From the NCBI RefSeq assembly GCF_001277345.1, contig NZ_LIUT01000001.1, positions 3,484,676 to 3,548,675 of the forward strand: 64,000 nucleotides of DNA, written 5' to 3'. Below, in pieces: positions 34,873-42,960 of the stretch (positions are counted from its first letter, which is position 1; every line of letters starts with the position of its first letter). The DNA is from Paenibacillus solani (GTDB taxonomy: Bacteria > Bacillota > Bacilli > Paenibacillales > Paenibacillaceae). The translations under genes and the position numbers were made by a program. The notes beneath the pieces are model-generated. The model searched no databases, was not told the origin of the DNA, and was given only the letters and a program-made list of their open reading frames with translations.

Positions 34873-36329
34873 CCAAACATCGCTCCATTAAAAATACGTT
34901 TGCCCGACACTTCGTCTCCATCCTGGCCTGCAGCTTACTGGCTACTCTGTTGACGTGGGGATTCCTGGTGCTGCTGCTCGGCTACTTGTTCAATCACAAT
35001 GTTGCGCACCCGGCGAACCATTACGAAGCGCAAATTCCTGCTATAACACAGTACGCAAAAACCCGCGGCGATTCTATCATGGATCGGCAAGGGCAGGCAA
35101 GCTTAGAGAAGCTCATCCCTTCTCATGGCATGAATTATCTTGTTGTCTCACCTGCAGGTGAGACTCTGTATGGAGATCTTCAGATTAGAGAATCACTTAC
35201 CGGGCAGAAAATAATAGCGCGCTTGAACCAGTCTCACAGCAGCCTCAACCAGGTCGTTAAATATACACCCGTTTTATCCAAAAAAGGAGAATTGATAGGT
35301 GCGCTTCTGCTAGGATACAATCTCAAAGTGACTGCAGCCAATCCGGCGCTTAATCCCATGGTAACCATAGGGTTCCTAACCTTTTTCATAACGCCTTTCC
35401 TATATATCATCTTGTTCACTTTCATATTCGGAAGGCGGTTCAGCCGGATGATCAGCACTCCATTGCAGCAGCTGCTGCAAGGAGCTGAAATGATTAAGGC
35501 GAGAAATTTACGTTTCTCCATGACCGGAACATCATCCATAACCGAAGTAAACCGGCTGACCAATGCCTTTGAAGACATGCGCCAGGAGCTGGAGCAATCC
35601 ATTGCGCGGGAGTGGAGAATGGAACAAGAAAGAAGCACCATGTTTGCAGCGCTTGCCCACGACCTGCGTACACCGCTAACGATTATTCAAGGGCATGTCG
35701 AGGGTATGGAGCAGATGAAGGGAGAATCCTACGCTGCCAAAAGAGCACAATATTTGCAAGTGATCAGGCGCAACACCATTCGTGCTTCAAAACTTTTGCA
35801 GGATATGAACACCATTACAGAACTCGAGAAGATGTCATTCAAGCTCCAGCCGCTCCCCGTAGATATTGAAGAGTTGGCGAATGATAAAACGTACGAATAC
35901 GCTGCTTTATGCAAGAACAAGAGCATCGCCTTTCATACTGAAATTAACGATAACCGAACGGTCAAAACTCCTGTCATCTTCGATCCGTATCGCATCATTC
36001 AGGTCCTAGACAACCTTGTCTCAAACAGTATTCGGTATACGCCGCCTGAAATCGGTGTGATTCAATGGCAGATTGAAATCACCAGGCAGCAGGTGATAAT
36101 GGCTATTACAGATAATGGAACAGGCTTTGGAGAGACGCAGGATCTGCAGCTGGTATTCAAGCAGTTTTATCAAGGGGAGAGTCATTCCTCCAGACAAAAA
36201 GGGCACTCAGGGCTTGGATTATATATTGCCAAGCTGCTGATTCAGCATCATGGAGGAGAGATTTATGCGGAGAATAATCCATCTGGCGGGGCAACCGTGC
36301 GTTTTACGCTGCCCATCCAAGAAACATGA
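34869..36329 (+). CDS. Sensor histidine kinase
   Basis: This 486-aa membrane kinase has TM1 at about residues 15-41, an extracytoplasmic sensor (42-160), TM2 at 165-188 and a HAMP linker (189-245). The HisKA domain carries His264 in ALAHDLRTPLT. The ATPase domain has N box DNLVSNSIRYTPP, G1 box TDNGTGFG and G2 GHSGLGLYIAK. It partners the response regulator directly upstream, with a four-base overlap. The signal is unknown. A longer frame to 34839 overlaps the regulator gene without a ribosome site. Confidence 0.93.
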   Translation: MTKHRSIKNTFARHFVSILACSLLATLLTWGFLVLLLGYLFNHNVAHPANHYEAQIPAITQYAKTRGDSIMDRQGQASLEKLIPSHGMNYLVVSPAGETLYGDLQIRESLTGQKIIARLNQSHSSLNQVVKYTPVLSKKGELIGALLLGYNLKVTAANPALNPMVTIGFLTFFITPFLYIILFTFIFGRRFSRMISTPLQQLLQGAEMIKARNLRFSMTGTSSITEVNRLTNAFEDMRQELEQSIAREWRMEQERSTMFAALAHDLRTPLTIIQGHVEGMEQMKGESYAAKRAQYLQVIRRNTIRASKLLQDMNTITELEKMSFKLQPLPVDIEELANDKTYEYAALCKNKSIAFHTEINDNRTVKTPVIFDPYRIIQVLDNLVSNSIRYTPPEIGVIQWQIEITRQQVIMAITDNGTGFGETQDLQLVFKQFYQGESHSSRQKGHSGLGLYIAKLLIQHHGGEIYAENNPSGGATVRFTLPIQET

Positions 36330-36350
36330 TCGTCCACTTGCAGAAATAAA

Positions 36351-36389
36351 GAGGCCCCCCTTATGATCCAATGGATCAAGGGGGGCCTC
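36351..36389. terminator. Bidirectional terminator between the kinase and yhaM genes
   Basis: Perfect arms GAGGCCCCCCTT / AAGGGGGGCCTC with an inner GATCC/GGATC pair lie between the convergent genes. The T-rich side is on the minus strand. Confidence 0.8.
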
Positions 36390-36393
36390 ATCG

Positions 36394-37350
36394 TTATACC
36401 TTCAACCGATATATCGCCTTATTGTCAAGCCCGCGGATCATCGGCGTCCAAGGCTCCGTTTCAATCGTTGTATCCAGTGCATCTTCTACCATTTGCAGTT
36501 TGGCATCCAGATTGTCGATGTGGTGCAGCGCAACGGCTTCGGCCGTTTGCGGCTGGACCGGACTCCCCCACTCTCCCAGATTATGATGGGAAAGCACGAG
36601 ATGCTGCAAACCTAGTACAACTTCGGATTCCAGCGGGATATCCAGCGAAATGGCAGCCTCCACAATCCAGTTGGAGGCAAGAGCAATATGCCCAATCAGC
36701 TTACCATGGTTGCTATAGTCCGTGACGACACCCATCTGTGCGATCATCTCTTCCGGCTTGGCGATATCATGGAGGATAATACCGGCTTTGATCAAATCCG
36801 GATTCAAGAACGGCCGCTGCTTGCAGATGAAATCGCCGATTTCCAGCATGCGGACGATATGATAGGCAAGCCCCGCGTAATAGGCGTGATGATAGGTTTT
36901 CGCCGCTGGGTAATGCATCAGCTTTTCTTCCACCTTCGTAACACAGTACTGCACGATGCTTCGTATCTGCGGCTCTCTTATTTCATTTACGGTCAGATTA
37001 ATCGTATGCACCAGGTCAACGGGACGGATCGGAGCAGCTCGCACATAATCGGTTAACGAAACTCCATCTTCTTCGGTGGCCTTGCGAATCCGACTGATTT
37101 TGACCTGCGGCTGATCCCGATAACTCAGAACGGTACCCTGAATTTTGACTAATTGCATCGGCAGAAATGTTTCCTTGTCCTGGACCGTCACATCCCAGTA
37201 TTTCGCCGATATTTGCCCACTGGCATCCGCAAGCACGATATCGAAATAATCTTTTGGCGGTGTACCATTGGTCTGCCTCATATTCAATTCTTTTAATAAA
37301 TAAAAACCGATAATTTCATCTTGTATACTTAATTTATTTATAGGCTTCAT
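36394..37350 (-). CDS. yhaM: 3'-5' exoribonuclease YhaM family
   Basis: This 318-aa protein has an N-terminal OB-fold nucleic-acid-binding domain (FYLLKELNMRQTNGTPPKDY through QVKISRIRK, about 15-95) and a C-terminal HD phosphohydrolase domain with HHAYYAGLAYH, HDIAKPEE and GHIALASNW. This is the layout of B. subtilis YhaM, a 3'-to-5' exonuclease acting on single-stranded RNA and DNA; family length (about 314 aa) agrees. GGGGAGG lies before ATG 37350; the frame extends 18 codons further without support. It is monocistronic and convergent with the kinase gene. Confidence 0.9.
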   Translation of the reverse strand: MKPINKLSIQDEIIGFYLLKELNMRQTNGTPPKDYFDIVLADASGQISAKYWDVTVQDKETFLPMQLVKIQGTVLSYRDQPQVKISRIRKATEEDGVSLTDYVRAAPIRPVDLVHTINLTVNEIREPQIRSIVQYCVTKVEEKLMHYPAAKTYHHAYYAGLAYHIVRMLEIGDFICKQRPFLNPDLIKAGIILHDIAKPEEMIAQMGVVTDYSNHGKLIGHIALASNWIVEAAISLDIPLESEVVLGLQHLVLSHHNLGEWGSPVQPQTAEAVALHHIDNLDAKLQMVEDALDTTIETEPWTPMIRGLDNKAIYRLKV

Positions 37351-37629
37351 CTGGTTCCTCCCCGAACATCCTGAATAATCAATCTCTTCTTCTGTATTAA
37401 ACAACAGACATGATAACTTAACTATAACAAACTCTTTCGATATGGGTCTATGTCATCATGATCTTCCTCCACCATGTCCAATTCCACGGCCTTTGCGTTA
37501 TTTCACCATGCTTTCCCCTATTCATCAATATACGCGTATATATCTTATTTGAAATTGCAACCGTCTTTAACTTTATGACTGTTGTTGCCACCATCCGACC
37601 TAAATCCTATTTCATTCACTCTCTATCAT

Positions 37630-37658
37630 TTGACTGTTTAATAAGTAGCTGTTATGGT
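37630..37658 (+). promoter_or_regulatory. Promoter of mgtE
   Basis: TTGACT (37630-37635), 17 bases, TATGGT (37653-37658) lies 67 bases before the mgtE start. The 374-base gap 37351-37724 otherwise shows no gene. I looked for the conserved blocks of an M-box magnesium riboswitch there and did not find them. Confidence 0.5.
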
Positions 37659-37724
37659 GAACCCTATTATACGTCATCCATTCTTTCACTATCATTATTC
37701 GGAATAAGAAAGGGGGCCCTTGGC

Positions 37725-39080
37725 ATGAATTCTCGTACCATAGAACGACGAATGCCGGTTATTAAAGAAAGTCTGAAAGCAAAGACATCCAATGATTTTC
37801 AAAGAATCATTCATGAATTTCTTCCTACTGATCTGGCATACGTACATAGCCGATTAAGTGACACGGAACAGTTCCTTTTTTTACAGTTTCTTAACGTGGA
37901 ACAGCTTACGGACTTGATCCTGATTATGGATCACGACAAGCAAATTGATCTGTTCCACAAGCTGGGTAAAGAAAAAACAGCACTCGTGTTGGATTGGATG
38001 AATAATGAGGATCTGGCGGTTCTGCTCCAAGACCTGTCAATCCAGCAAAAAACAGAACTCCTTGAGGGGATGCGCGAAGAAGAGTCCCAATTCGTATTGA
38101 ATATGATAGAGTACCCGTCTGAAACTGCAGGCCGGATCATGACCAACCGTTATGTGTGGATTCCGCAGCATTACACCGTTTCAGAAGTGGTAGAGAAGCT
38201 AAAAAGCTATGCCTCCATTTCGGAAACAATCAACTATCTGTATGTGATTGATGAGGATAGGAAGCTACTGGGAGTCGTCTCATACCGAGGACTTATCTTG
38301 GCCGAACCGGACCAATATATCGTGGAAATTATGCACAGCCCCGTTCTGTCCGTACCCGTGGATACAGATCAGGAAGAAGTGGCATTCCTTATCCAAAAAT
38401 ACAATATGGTTGCCATCCCGGTCGTTGAGAAAGATGAGCGTCTTGTCGGCATCGTGACGGTCGACGAAGTCCTCGATATCATCGTCAAGGAAGCGGATGA
38501 AGATTTTCGTAAAATGAACGCTACCGGAGGTAAAACCATTAACTTCAATACCAAAGCAACCGTTGCTGCTTATCGAAGATTGCCTTGGCTGATTCTGCTA
38601 TTATTCATCGGTCTGATCTCAGGGACCATTATTTCCAGGTTTGAAGAGACGCTGGCACAGGTTGTGGCCTTGGCCTTCTTCATGCCTATGATTGCAGGGA
38701 TGACAGGGAATACCGGTACACAGTCCCTCGCGGTCATTGTGCGCGGCCTGACAACGAAGCAATTGACCAGATCCGTGGTGCTCCGGCTGTTAGCCAGAGA
38801 GCTGAAGGTTGGGTTAATGATCGGGATCATATGCGGAGTTCTGATCGCACTAATCGCCTACCTCTGGCAGGGCAATATGTATCTTGGATTCGTGGTTGGT
38901 AGCTCATTAATTGCAACGCTTATCGTGGGTACGATGGCCGGCACAATCATTCCATTGATTCTGTATAAATTCAAGGTTGATCCAGCTGTTGCCTCGGGCC
39001 CATTGATCACAACGATTAATGATATTCTATCGCTTGTTATTTATTTCGGCATTGCTACCATGTTTCTGTCTTACATGTAA
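37725..39080 (+). CDS. mgtE: Magnesium transporter MgtE
   Basis: This 451-aa Mg2+ channel has an N-terminal MgtE_N superhelical domain (about residues 20-125) and a CBS pair (130-255, with YPSETAGRIMTNRYVWIPQH and VSVPVDTDQEEVAF-like turns) that senses cytoplasmic Mg2+. Five TM helices begin at RLPWLILLLFIGLISGTI. The pore helix contains MIAGMTGNTGTQSLAVIVRG, the family signature. AAAGGGGG precedes ATG 37725; the open frame continues 89 codons upstream through the promoter region and is not coding there. Confidence 0.93.
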   Translation: MNSRTIERRMPVIKESLKAKTSNDFQRIIHEFLPTDLAYVHSRLSDTEQFLFLQFLNVEQLTDLILIMDHDKQIDLFHKLGKEKTALVLDWMNNEDLAVLLQDLSIQQKTELLEGMREEESQFVLNMIEYPSETAGRIMTNRYVWIPQHYTVSEVVEKLKSYASISETINYLYVIDEDRKLLGVVSYRGLILAEPDQYIVEIMHSPVLSVPVDTDQEEVAFLIQKYNMVAIPVVEKDERLVGIVTVDEVLDIIVKEADEDFRKMNATGGKTINFNTKATVAAYRRLPWLILLLFIGLISGTIISRFEETLAQVVALAFFMPMIAGMTGNTGTQSLAVIVRGLTTKQLTRSVVLRLLARELKVGLMIGIICGVLIALIAYLWQGNMYLGFVVGSSLIATLIVGTMAGTIIPLILYKFKVDPAVASGPLITTINDILSLVIYFGIATMFLSYM

Positions 39081-39114
39081 CATGACTGGACAAATAGCAA
39101 TCCTGCTTAGTAAT

Positions 39115-39150
39115 AGAGACTTTCGGTGCAAATACCGGAAGTCTCTTTTG
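39115..39150 (+). terminator. Terminator of mgtE
   Basis: Thirteen-base arms AGAGACTTTCGGT / ACCGGAAGTCTCT (one mismatch) are followed by TTTTGG. Confidence 0.85.
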
Positions 39151-39180
39151 GCCTTCCTGATCAGAAAAGATCTAATATTT

Positions 39181-39219
39181 TTAGGTGAAATACCTAATTT
39201 TCTTAGGTTTAAGGACCAA
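39181..39219 (+). promoter_or_regulatory. Tandem palindromic sites upstream of the GH43 gene
   Basis: TTAGGT-GAAAT-ACCTAA (39181-39197) is a perfect 6+6 palindrome. A weaker copy, TTAGGT-TTAAG-GACCAA (39203-39219), follows 22 bases later, two helical turns. This looks like an operator for an unidentified regulator. Confidence 0.5.
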
Positions 39220-39242
39220 TAAGCGTCTGATAAAATAATATG

Positions 39243-39255
39243 AGAAGCGCTTACA
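39243..39255 (+). promoter_or_regulatory. Candidate catabolite-response (cre) site of the GH43 gene
   Basis: The string AAGCGCTTACA about 30 bases before the start codon contains the AAGCGCTT core of CcpA sites and a good 3' half; the 5' half departs from consensus. Carbon-catabolite control is plausible for a glycosidase gene. Confidence 0.45.
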
Positions 39256-39281
39256 ATGTATTGAATCAAGGAGGAACAGTG

Positions 39282-40265
39282 ATGACCAAGCCCGTGCAGC
39301 CTAATGAACCGATTGTAACTCATATCTATACCGCCGATCCTTCTGCCCACGTATTTGAGGGTAAGATTTATATTTATCCGTCTCATGACCTTGATCACGA
39401 GAACACATCCAATGATAACGGGGACCAATATGACATGGAGGACTATCATGTTCTGTCGATGGATGATGTGAATGCTCCTTGCGTGGACCATGGTGAAGCT
39501 CTGCATATAAAGGATGTTCCATGGGCCAAGAAACAGATGTGGGCTCCGGATGCTGCTTATAAGAACGACACGTACTACTTGTATTTTCCTGCAAGAGATC
39601 ATGACGATATATTCCGAATAGGAGTGGCGACAAGCTTCTCTCCTTCCGGACCCTTTAAGGCAGAGCCCAACTATATTCCGGGAAGTTACAGCATTGATCC
39701 CGCTGTATTCGTGGATGACGATAACCGGGCCTATATGTACTTCGGCGGCCTTTGGGGCGGGCAATTGGAGCAATGGCAGACCGAAGCGCATACTCCGAAT
39801 GCGGAAGGACCTGCTGCTGATGCACCTGCCATCGGTCCGCGGGTTGCGGAACTGAGTGACGATATGCTTACTTTCAAGGATGCGCCCCGGGAAATATCCA
39901 TTACCGATGAGAATGGCGAGCCGATTGTCGCAGGAGATGAAGAGCGTAGATATTTTGAAGGCCCCTGGGTTCACAAATACAATGGCATCTACTATCTCTC
40001 ATACTCCACCGGTTCTACGCACAAAATCGTCTATGGCACGAGTCAAAGTCCGATGGGTCCATTCGAATTTAAAGGCACAATCCTCACTCCTGTTATCGGC
40101 TGGACCACGCATCATTCTATCGTTCAGTTCCGGGATAAATGGTACCTCTTCTATCATGACAGCTCCCTCTCCGGAGGAGCAGACAATAAACGCAGCGTCA
40201 AATTTACGGAGTTGACCTACCATGAGGACGGCACCATTCAAACCATTGTTCCTTACGGCAAATAA
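39282..40265 (+). CDS. Glycoside hydrolase family 43 (arabinosidase/xylosidase type)
   Basis: This 327-aa five-bladed beta-propeller enzyme has the three GH43 acidic residues: general base Asp in TADPSAHVFEGKIYIYPSHD, the pKa-modulating Asp in GSYSIDPAVFVDDD, and the acid Glu in YFEGPWVHKYNGIYYLSYS. There is no signal peptide, so it probably cleaves imported arabino- or xylo-oligosaccharides in the cytoplasm; the exact specificity is open. AAGGAGG lies before ATG 39282. Upstream are two palindromes and a cre-like site. Single-gene unit. Confidence 0.9.
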   Translation: MTKPVQPNEPIVTHIYTADPSAHVFEGKIYIYPSHDLDHENTSNDNGDQYDMEDYHVLSMDDVNAPCVDHGEALHIKDVPWAKKQMWAPDAAYKNDTYYLYFPARDHDDIFRIGVATSFSPSGPFKAEPNYIPGSYSIDPAVFVDDDNRAYMYFGGLWGGQLEQWQTEAHTPNAEGPAADAPAIGPRVAELSDDMLTFKDAPREISITDENGEPIVAGDEERRYFEGPWVHKYNGIYYLSYSTGSTHKIVYGTSQSPMGPFEFKGTILTPVIGWTTHHSIVQFRDKWYLFYHDSSLSGGADNKRSVKFTELTYHEDGTIQTIVPYGK

Positions 40266-40271
40266 AACAAG

Positions 40272-40309
40272 ACAAGGCTGAACCCCAAGAATTCGGGACT
40301 CAGCCTTGT
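40272..40309. terminator. Bidirectional terminator between the GH43 and sdpI genes
   Basis: Perfect 10-base arms ACAAGGCTGA / TCAGCCTTGT with T-rich flanks on both strands lie between convergent genes. Confidence 0.8.
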
Positions 40310-40357
40310 TTACTACCAGTTAGTTCTAATGGTTCGGCTCACAGGAGAAGAGATAAT

Positions 40358-40996
40358 TTATACACCTTTTTTAAACATAGAATACGAGTATACAGTCGGA
40401 ATAACCACAAGCACCACCACAATTGGGATGATGGCTAAAGCAATATTTAACTTTAAAAATGTTGTCATGATGATGAGCGTCCCGCCCGCCATCCATAGGT
40501 AACCAGCAAAACGATGTGTTTTGTTCCAGTTATCCTGACTATGCAGCGTCCATGGGAGCTTAATGCCCATCGTATAGTTCTGTTTGGTCTTCGGTAAATA
40601 ATTTCCGATTACAATAATCACAATGCCCACAAGCGCCGGCGCAATCGTCTGAATCGGCAGATCAGCACCCATGGCCTTAAACAGCGTAACAGGCATGATA
40701 ATAACTGACAATACGGGAATCAACCATAAACCAATCCATCTTACAGCCGGAGCAGCATTCATCTTCTTAGGATCATTGTTAACGACGATATGCACAACGA
40801 AGTTAAGCACCGCCATCAGGACCGGGAGCCCGAACACAGCTATAGCCTTTGGTAAATAATTATCCGGGTTACCTGCACTGTTCCAATGAACGGCAATCTG
40901 TGCGGGCAATTGGTCATACAGCGTGATCGATAAAATAATCGGCAATAAACATCCCAGCGTGGTCATAATGAGTGTGGAGCTATTCTTTTTCCCCAT
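40358..40996 (-). CDS. SdpI/DUF1648 family immunity-like membrane protein
   Basis: This 212-aa protein has about six TM segments. The N-terminal DUF1648 motif reads LYDQLPAQIAVHWNSAGNPD, and the SdpI signature is GNYLPKTKQNYTMGIKLPWT followed by NWNKTHRFAGYLW. In B. subtilis SdpI confers immunity to the SdpC toxin and acts with SdpR as a receptor-signal pair. No sdpABC toxin genes are in this window, so here it may be an orphan immunity or homeostasis protein. GGGGGG precedes ATG 40996, which overlaps the end of sdpR by 17 bases. Confidence 0.87.
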   Translation of the reverse strand: MGKKNSSTLIMTTLGCLLPIILSITLYDQLPAQIAVHWNSAGNPDNYLPKAIAVFGLPVLMAVLNFVVHIVVNNDPKKMNAAPAVRWIGLWLIPVLSVIIMPVTLFKAMGADLPIQTIAPALVGIVIIVIGNYLPKTKQNYTMGIKLPWTLHSQDNWNKTHRFAGYLWMAGGTLIIMTTFLKLNIALAIIPIVVVLVVIPTVYSYSMFKKGV

Positions 40997-41264
40997 CTTG
41001 TTTCCCCCCGTTAAATTGTGAGAACCATAACATAATTTCTTCAAAGACCGACACATTAATTTCATAATAAACATAATTCTTGTATTTCGTTTCAAATATC
41101 AGTCCCGCCTTCTTCAGCTGCGATAGATGATACGAAATGGTTGCGCCGGTCATATCGAAATGCTGACCAATCTCACCTGCTGGCATTTTGCCGCGCTTGA
41201 GCATAACCAGAATTTCGCGCCTTACCGGATCAGATAACGCCTTGAATGTTTCAGGAAACCCCAA
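40980..41264 (-). CDS. ArsR-type autorepressor, SdpR family
   Basis: This 94-aa winged-helix repressor begins FPETFKALSDPVRREILVML and continues with KRGKMPAGEIGQHFDMTGAT and ISYHLSQLKKAGLI, closely following SdpR. It starts at TTG 41264. It overlaps and precedes the sdpI gene, the same order as B. subtilis sdpRI, where membrane-bound SdpI sequesters SdpR upon toxin binding. Two inverted repeats upstream are likely its sites. Confidence 0.88.
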   Translation of the reverse strand: MGFPETFKALSDPVRREILVMLKRGKMPAGEIGQHFDMTGATISYHLSQLKKAGLIFETKYKNYVYYEINVSVFEEIMLWFSQFNGGKQDGEKE

Positions 41265-41283
41265 TTTGCATCACCCGTATTTC

Positions 41284-41362
41284 TATTTAGAATTTCATCT
41301 AAATACATTATCGCTCAATCCCATGCAGATTTCAATATCTATTTCGAAAAAAATCTAAATAG
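41284..41362 (-). promoter_or_regulatory. Inverted repeats upstream of sdpR
   Basis: TATTTAGA-N6-TCTAAATA (41284-41305) is a perfect 8+8 palindrome 20 bases before the sdpR start. CTATTT-N12-AAATAG (41339-41362) repeats the same half-site with wider spacing. Autorepression by the SdpR-type protein is the simplest reading. Confidence 0.6.
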
Positions 41363-41436
41363 AGGCGATAAACCATACTGACAAACCTCCATCCTAGGAA
41401 CTGTCGGAACCCTCCAGAGCCTATCTTCAGAATAAC

Positions 41437-41483
41437 AAAAGTCCACCTCGGATCAGCATAAGTACTAATCCTCAGCAGACTTT
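41437..41483 (-). terminator. Terminator of the GNAT gene
   Basis: Imperfect arms AAAGTC-N2-CCTCGGATC / GAT-like complement ending GACTTT lie just beyond the GNAT stop codon; the minus strand continues with TTTTG. Confidence 0.6.
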
Positions 41484-41495
41484 CTTATTGTAAGG

Positions 41496-42008
41496 CTATT
41501 TATCGAGTACCTTCTCAAATACCGGGAAGCCCAAAGCTCTCCCAGGATAATTCACTTCACCCCGCAGATCGTACCCCAAACCTTGATAAAGCTTGAGCGC
41601 AGCCGTATTCTTGGCATAAGTGTCCAATCGGAGGCTTTTGTAACCACCACGTACGGCATATTCCTCGGAGAAGGCAATCAATTTTCGCGCAACACCCTGT
41701 CCTTGTGCTTCTGGGTCAACGGCAAGACGATGCATCATTAAATGAGGTCCTTCTATCTGCTTCCAGTTCATGGTCTGGTACTGTTCATCCTGCGATTCGT
41801 CTAGGACAATAATTCCTAAGATCCGGCCTTCACCCTCAGCTGCAAACAACGTTCCACGCTGTAAATCCACCCCGATGACTTCCCGGTTCGGATACTGATC
41901 ATCCCACTGATCGCTGCCTCCAGCCTGCATGACCGTAACACAGCGGGCAATCAAAGCCATAATTTCCTGAAGATCCTCTATCTTTCCTGTCCGTATGTTA
42001 ATATTCAT
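41496..42008 (-). CDS. GNAT family N-acetyltransferase
   Basis: This 170-aa acetyltransferase has a beta4-beta5 core reading MHRLAVDPEAQGQGVARKLI, which includes the acetyl-CoA pyrophosphate loop Q-x-x-G-V/Q-x-R/K, then SLRLDTYAKNTAALKLYQGL. Short N-terminal strand INIRTGKIEDLQEIMALI. The substrate is unknown. The frame extends to 42092, but AGGTG before ATG 42008 and the domain start fit better. It is 85 bases downstream of the TetR gene on the same strand and may be cotranscribed with it. Confidence 0.85.
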   Translation of the reverse strand: MNINIRTGKIEDLQEIMALIARCVTVMQAGGSDQWDDQYPNREVIGVDLQRGTLFAAEGEGRILGIIVLDESQDEQYQTMNWKQIEGPHLMMHRLAVDPEAQGQGVARKLIAFSEEYAVRGGYKSLRLDTYAKNTAALKLYQGLGYDLRGEVNYPGRALGFPVFEKVLDK

Positions 42009-42093
42009 CGATGCACCTACTGTTGTTTTTTTAGAACAGTTTACTATGATTTCAAGGCTGCAACAACATATGACCATACAGCTCGAAAACATC

Positions 42094-42675
42094 CTATCTA
42101 AGTAATGTAAGAGTCACCTCTATCGAATTGTTGACGAATGAGCGGTCCGGACGGGATTTCAACATCACAGTCAGACCAATTAACGATACGATGAGCGCTT
42201 GAGATAAAGCTTTGGCGTTCGTATCGCTCGCAAGCTCACCCGATTGGATGCCACGTTCAATGGTTTCTTGAAATATGACGGCCAGGTACATCTGGTGTTC
42301 CCTTGTGAGAATTTCAAATTTCTCATCATGTGGCGCAAGCTCAACCATCGTGTTGATGCAGAAACATCCTCGGCTGGGGCTATCGGAGTATTCCTCATCG
42401 ACTACATTCTCAAAAAAGGCTCGGAACGCCTCCCTAACCGATTGATGAGTTTGCAGCCTGGTTCGCGTCTCGGAAGCACGCGAACTCGTATACTTGCGCA
42501 GGGCTGTTTCAAACAGTTCCTTTTTGTCTCCAAAAGCTGAATATATACTGGGCCGTTGAATGCCCATTCTGGAAGTCAAGTCGCTTAATGAGGTAGCCTC
42601 ATAACCTTTTTCCCAAAATAGCTGCATCGCGGCATCTAATACTTTCTCTTCATCAAATTCGCGAACTCGTCCCAT
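42094..42675 (-). CDS. TetR/AcrR family transcriptional regulator
   Basis: This 193-aa regulator has the HTH EEKVLDAAMQLFWEKGYEAT then SLSDLTSRMGIQRPSIYSAF with GDKKELF, and a C-terminal domain of the TetR_C YxaF-like kind with a Cys-rich turn GCFCINTMVEL that is common in this subfamily. It is divergent from an MFS exporter and luciferase-like oxidoreductase. Matching palindromes (TACCAATCAGTA near its own promoter, TACCGATCGGTA downstream of the MFS promoter) suggest that it represses both directions. Confidence 0.9.
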   Translation of the reverse strand: MGRVREFDEEKVLDAAMQLFWEKGYEATSLSDLTSRMGIQRPSIYSAFGDKKELFETALRKYTSSRASETRTRLQTHQSVREAFRAFFENVVDEEYSDSPSRGCFCINTMVELAPHDEKFEILTREHQMYLAVIFQETIERGIQSGELASDTNAKALSQALIVSLIGLTVMLKSRPDRSFVNNSIEVTLTLLR

Positions 42676-42749
42676 AATGAATACCTCTCGTTATTGTTAT
42701 TTAAGGGGAATATCTGTGATTCTCACGGCGTGCAGAAGTTTCAATTAAG

Positions 42750-42761
42750 TACCAATCAGTA
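42750..42761 (-). promoter_or_regulatory. Operator near the tetR promoter
   Basis: TACCAATCAGTA is a near-palindromic variant (two mismatches) of the perfect site at 42917-42928. It lies 75 bases upstream of the tetR start codon. Confidence 0.6.
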
Positions 42762-42870
42762 TAAATAATTTTATGATGTGCTGCTGCTTTTGTCAAACCC
42801 CTAATTATCTTATACATACAGATGTGACGAAATTCGCAAGATACTAAACCAATCATTTAAAACAAACATG

Positions 42871-42928
42871 TTGACAAGGAATAACAATGCGGATATATTT
42901 ATCTGGAGTTTTAACATACCGATCGGTA
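42871..42928 (+). promoter_or_regulatory. Promoter and operator of the MFS-oxidoreductase unit
   Basis: TTGACA (42871-42876), 17 bases, TATATT (42894-42899) is followed at the expected early transcribed region by the perfect 12-base palindrome TACCGATCGGTA (42917-42928). Because this promoter lies inside the longer open frame, it also excludes the ATG at 42868 as the MFS start. Confidence 0.8.
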
Positions 42929-42960
42929 CACAAAAAAACAAAAGGGGTAGATGCTCAGAA

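Noticed and set aside
37458-37724. N-terminal extension of mgtE
   Set aside because: The extra 89 codons cover a plausible promoter and the proper ribosome site, and the family begins at ATG 37725.
37351-37724. M-box magnesium riboswitch before mgtE
   Set aside because: The region is long enough, but none of the conserved M-box blocks could be found by eye.
39027-39974. A 315-codon open frame on the minus strand
   Set aside because: It runs antisense across the GH43 gene and the mgtE terminator, with no ribosome site. The GH43 catalytic residues on the other strand settle the matter.
42868-42960. Upstream ATG for the MFS gene
   Set aside because: It lies upstream of the predicted promoter and operator, so it would not be transcribed.
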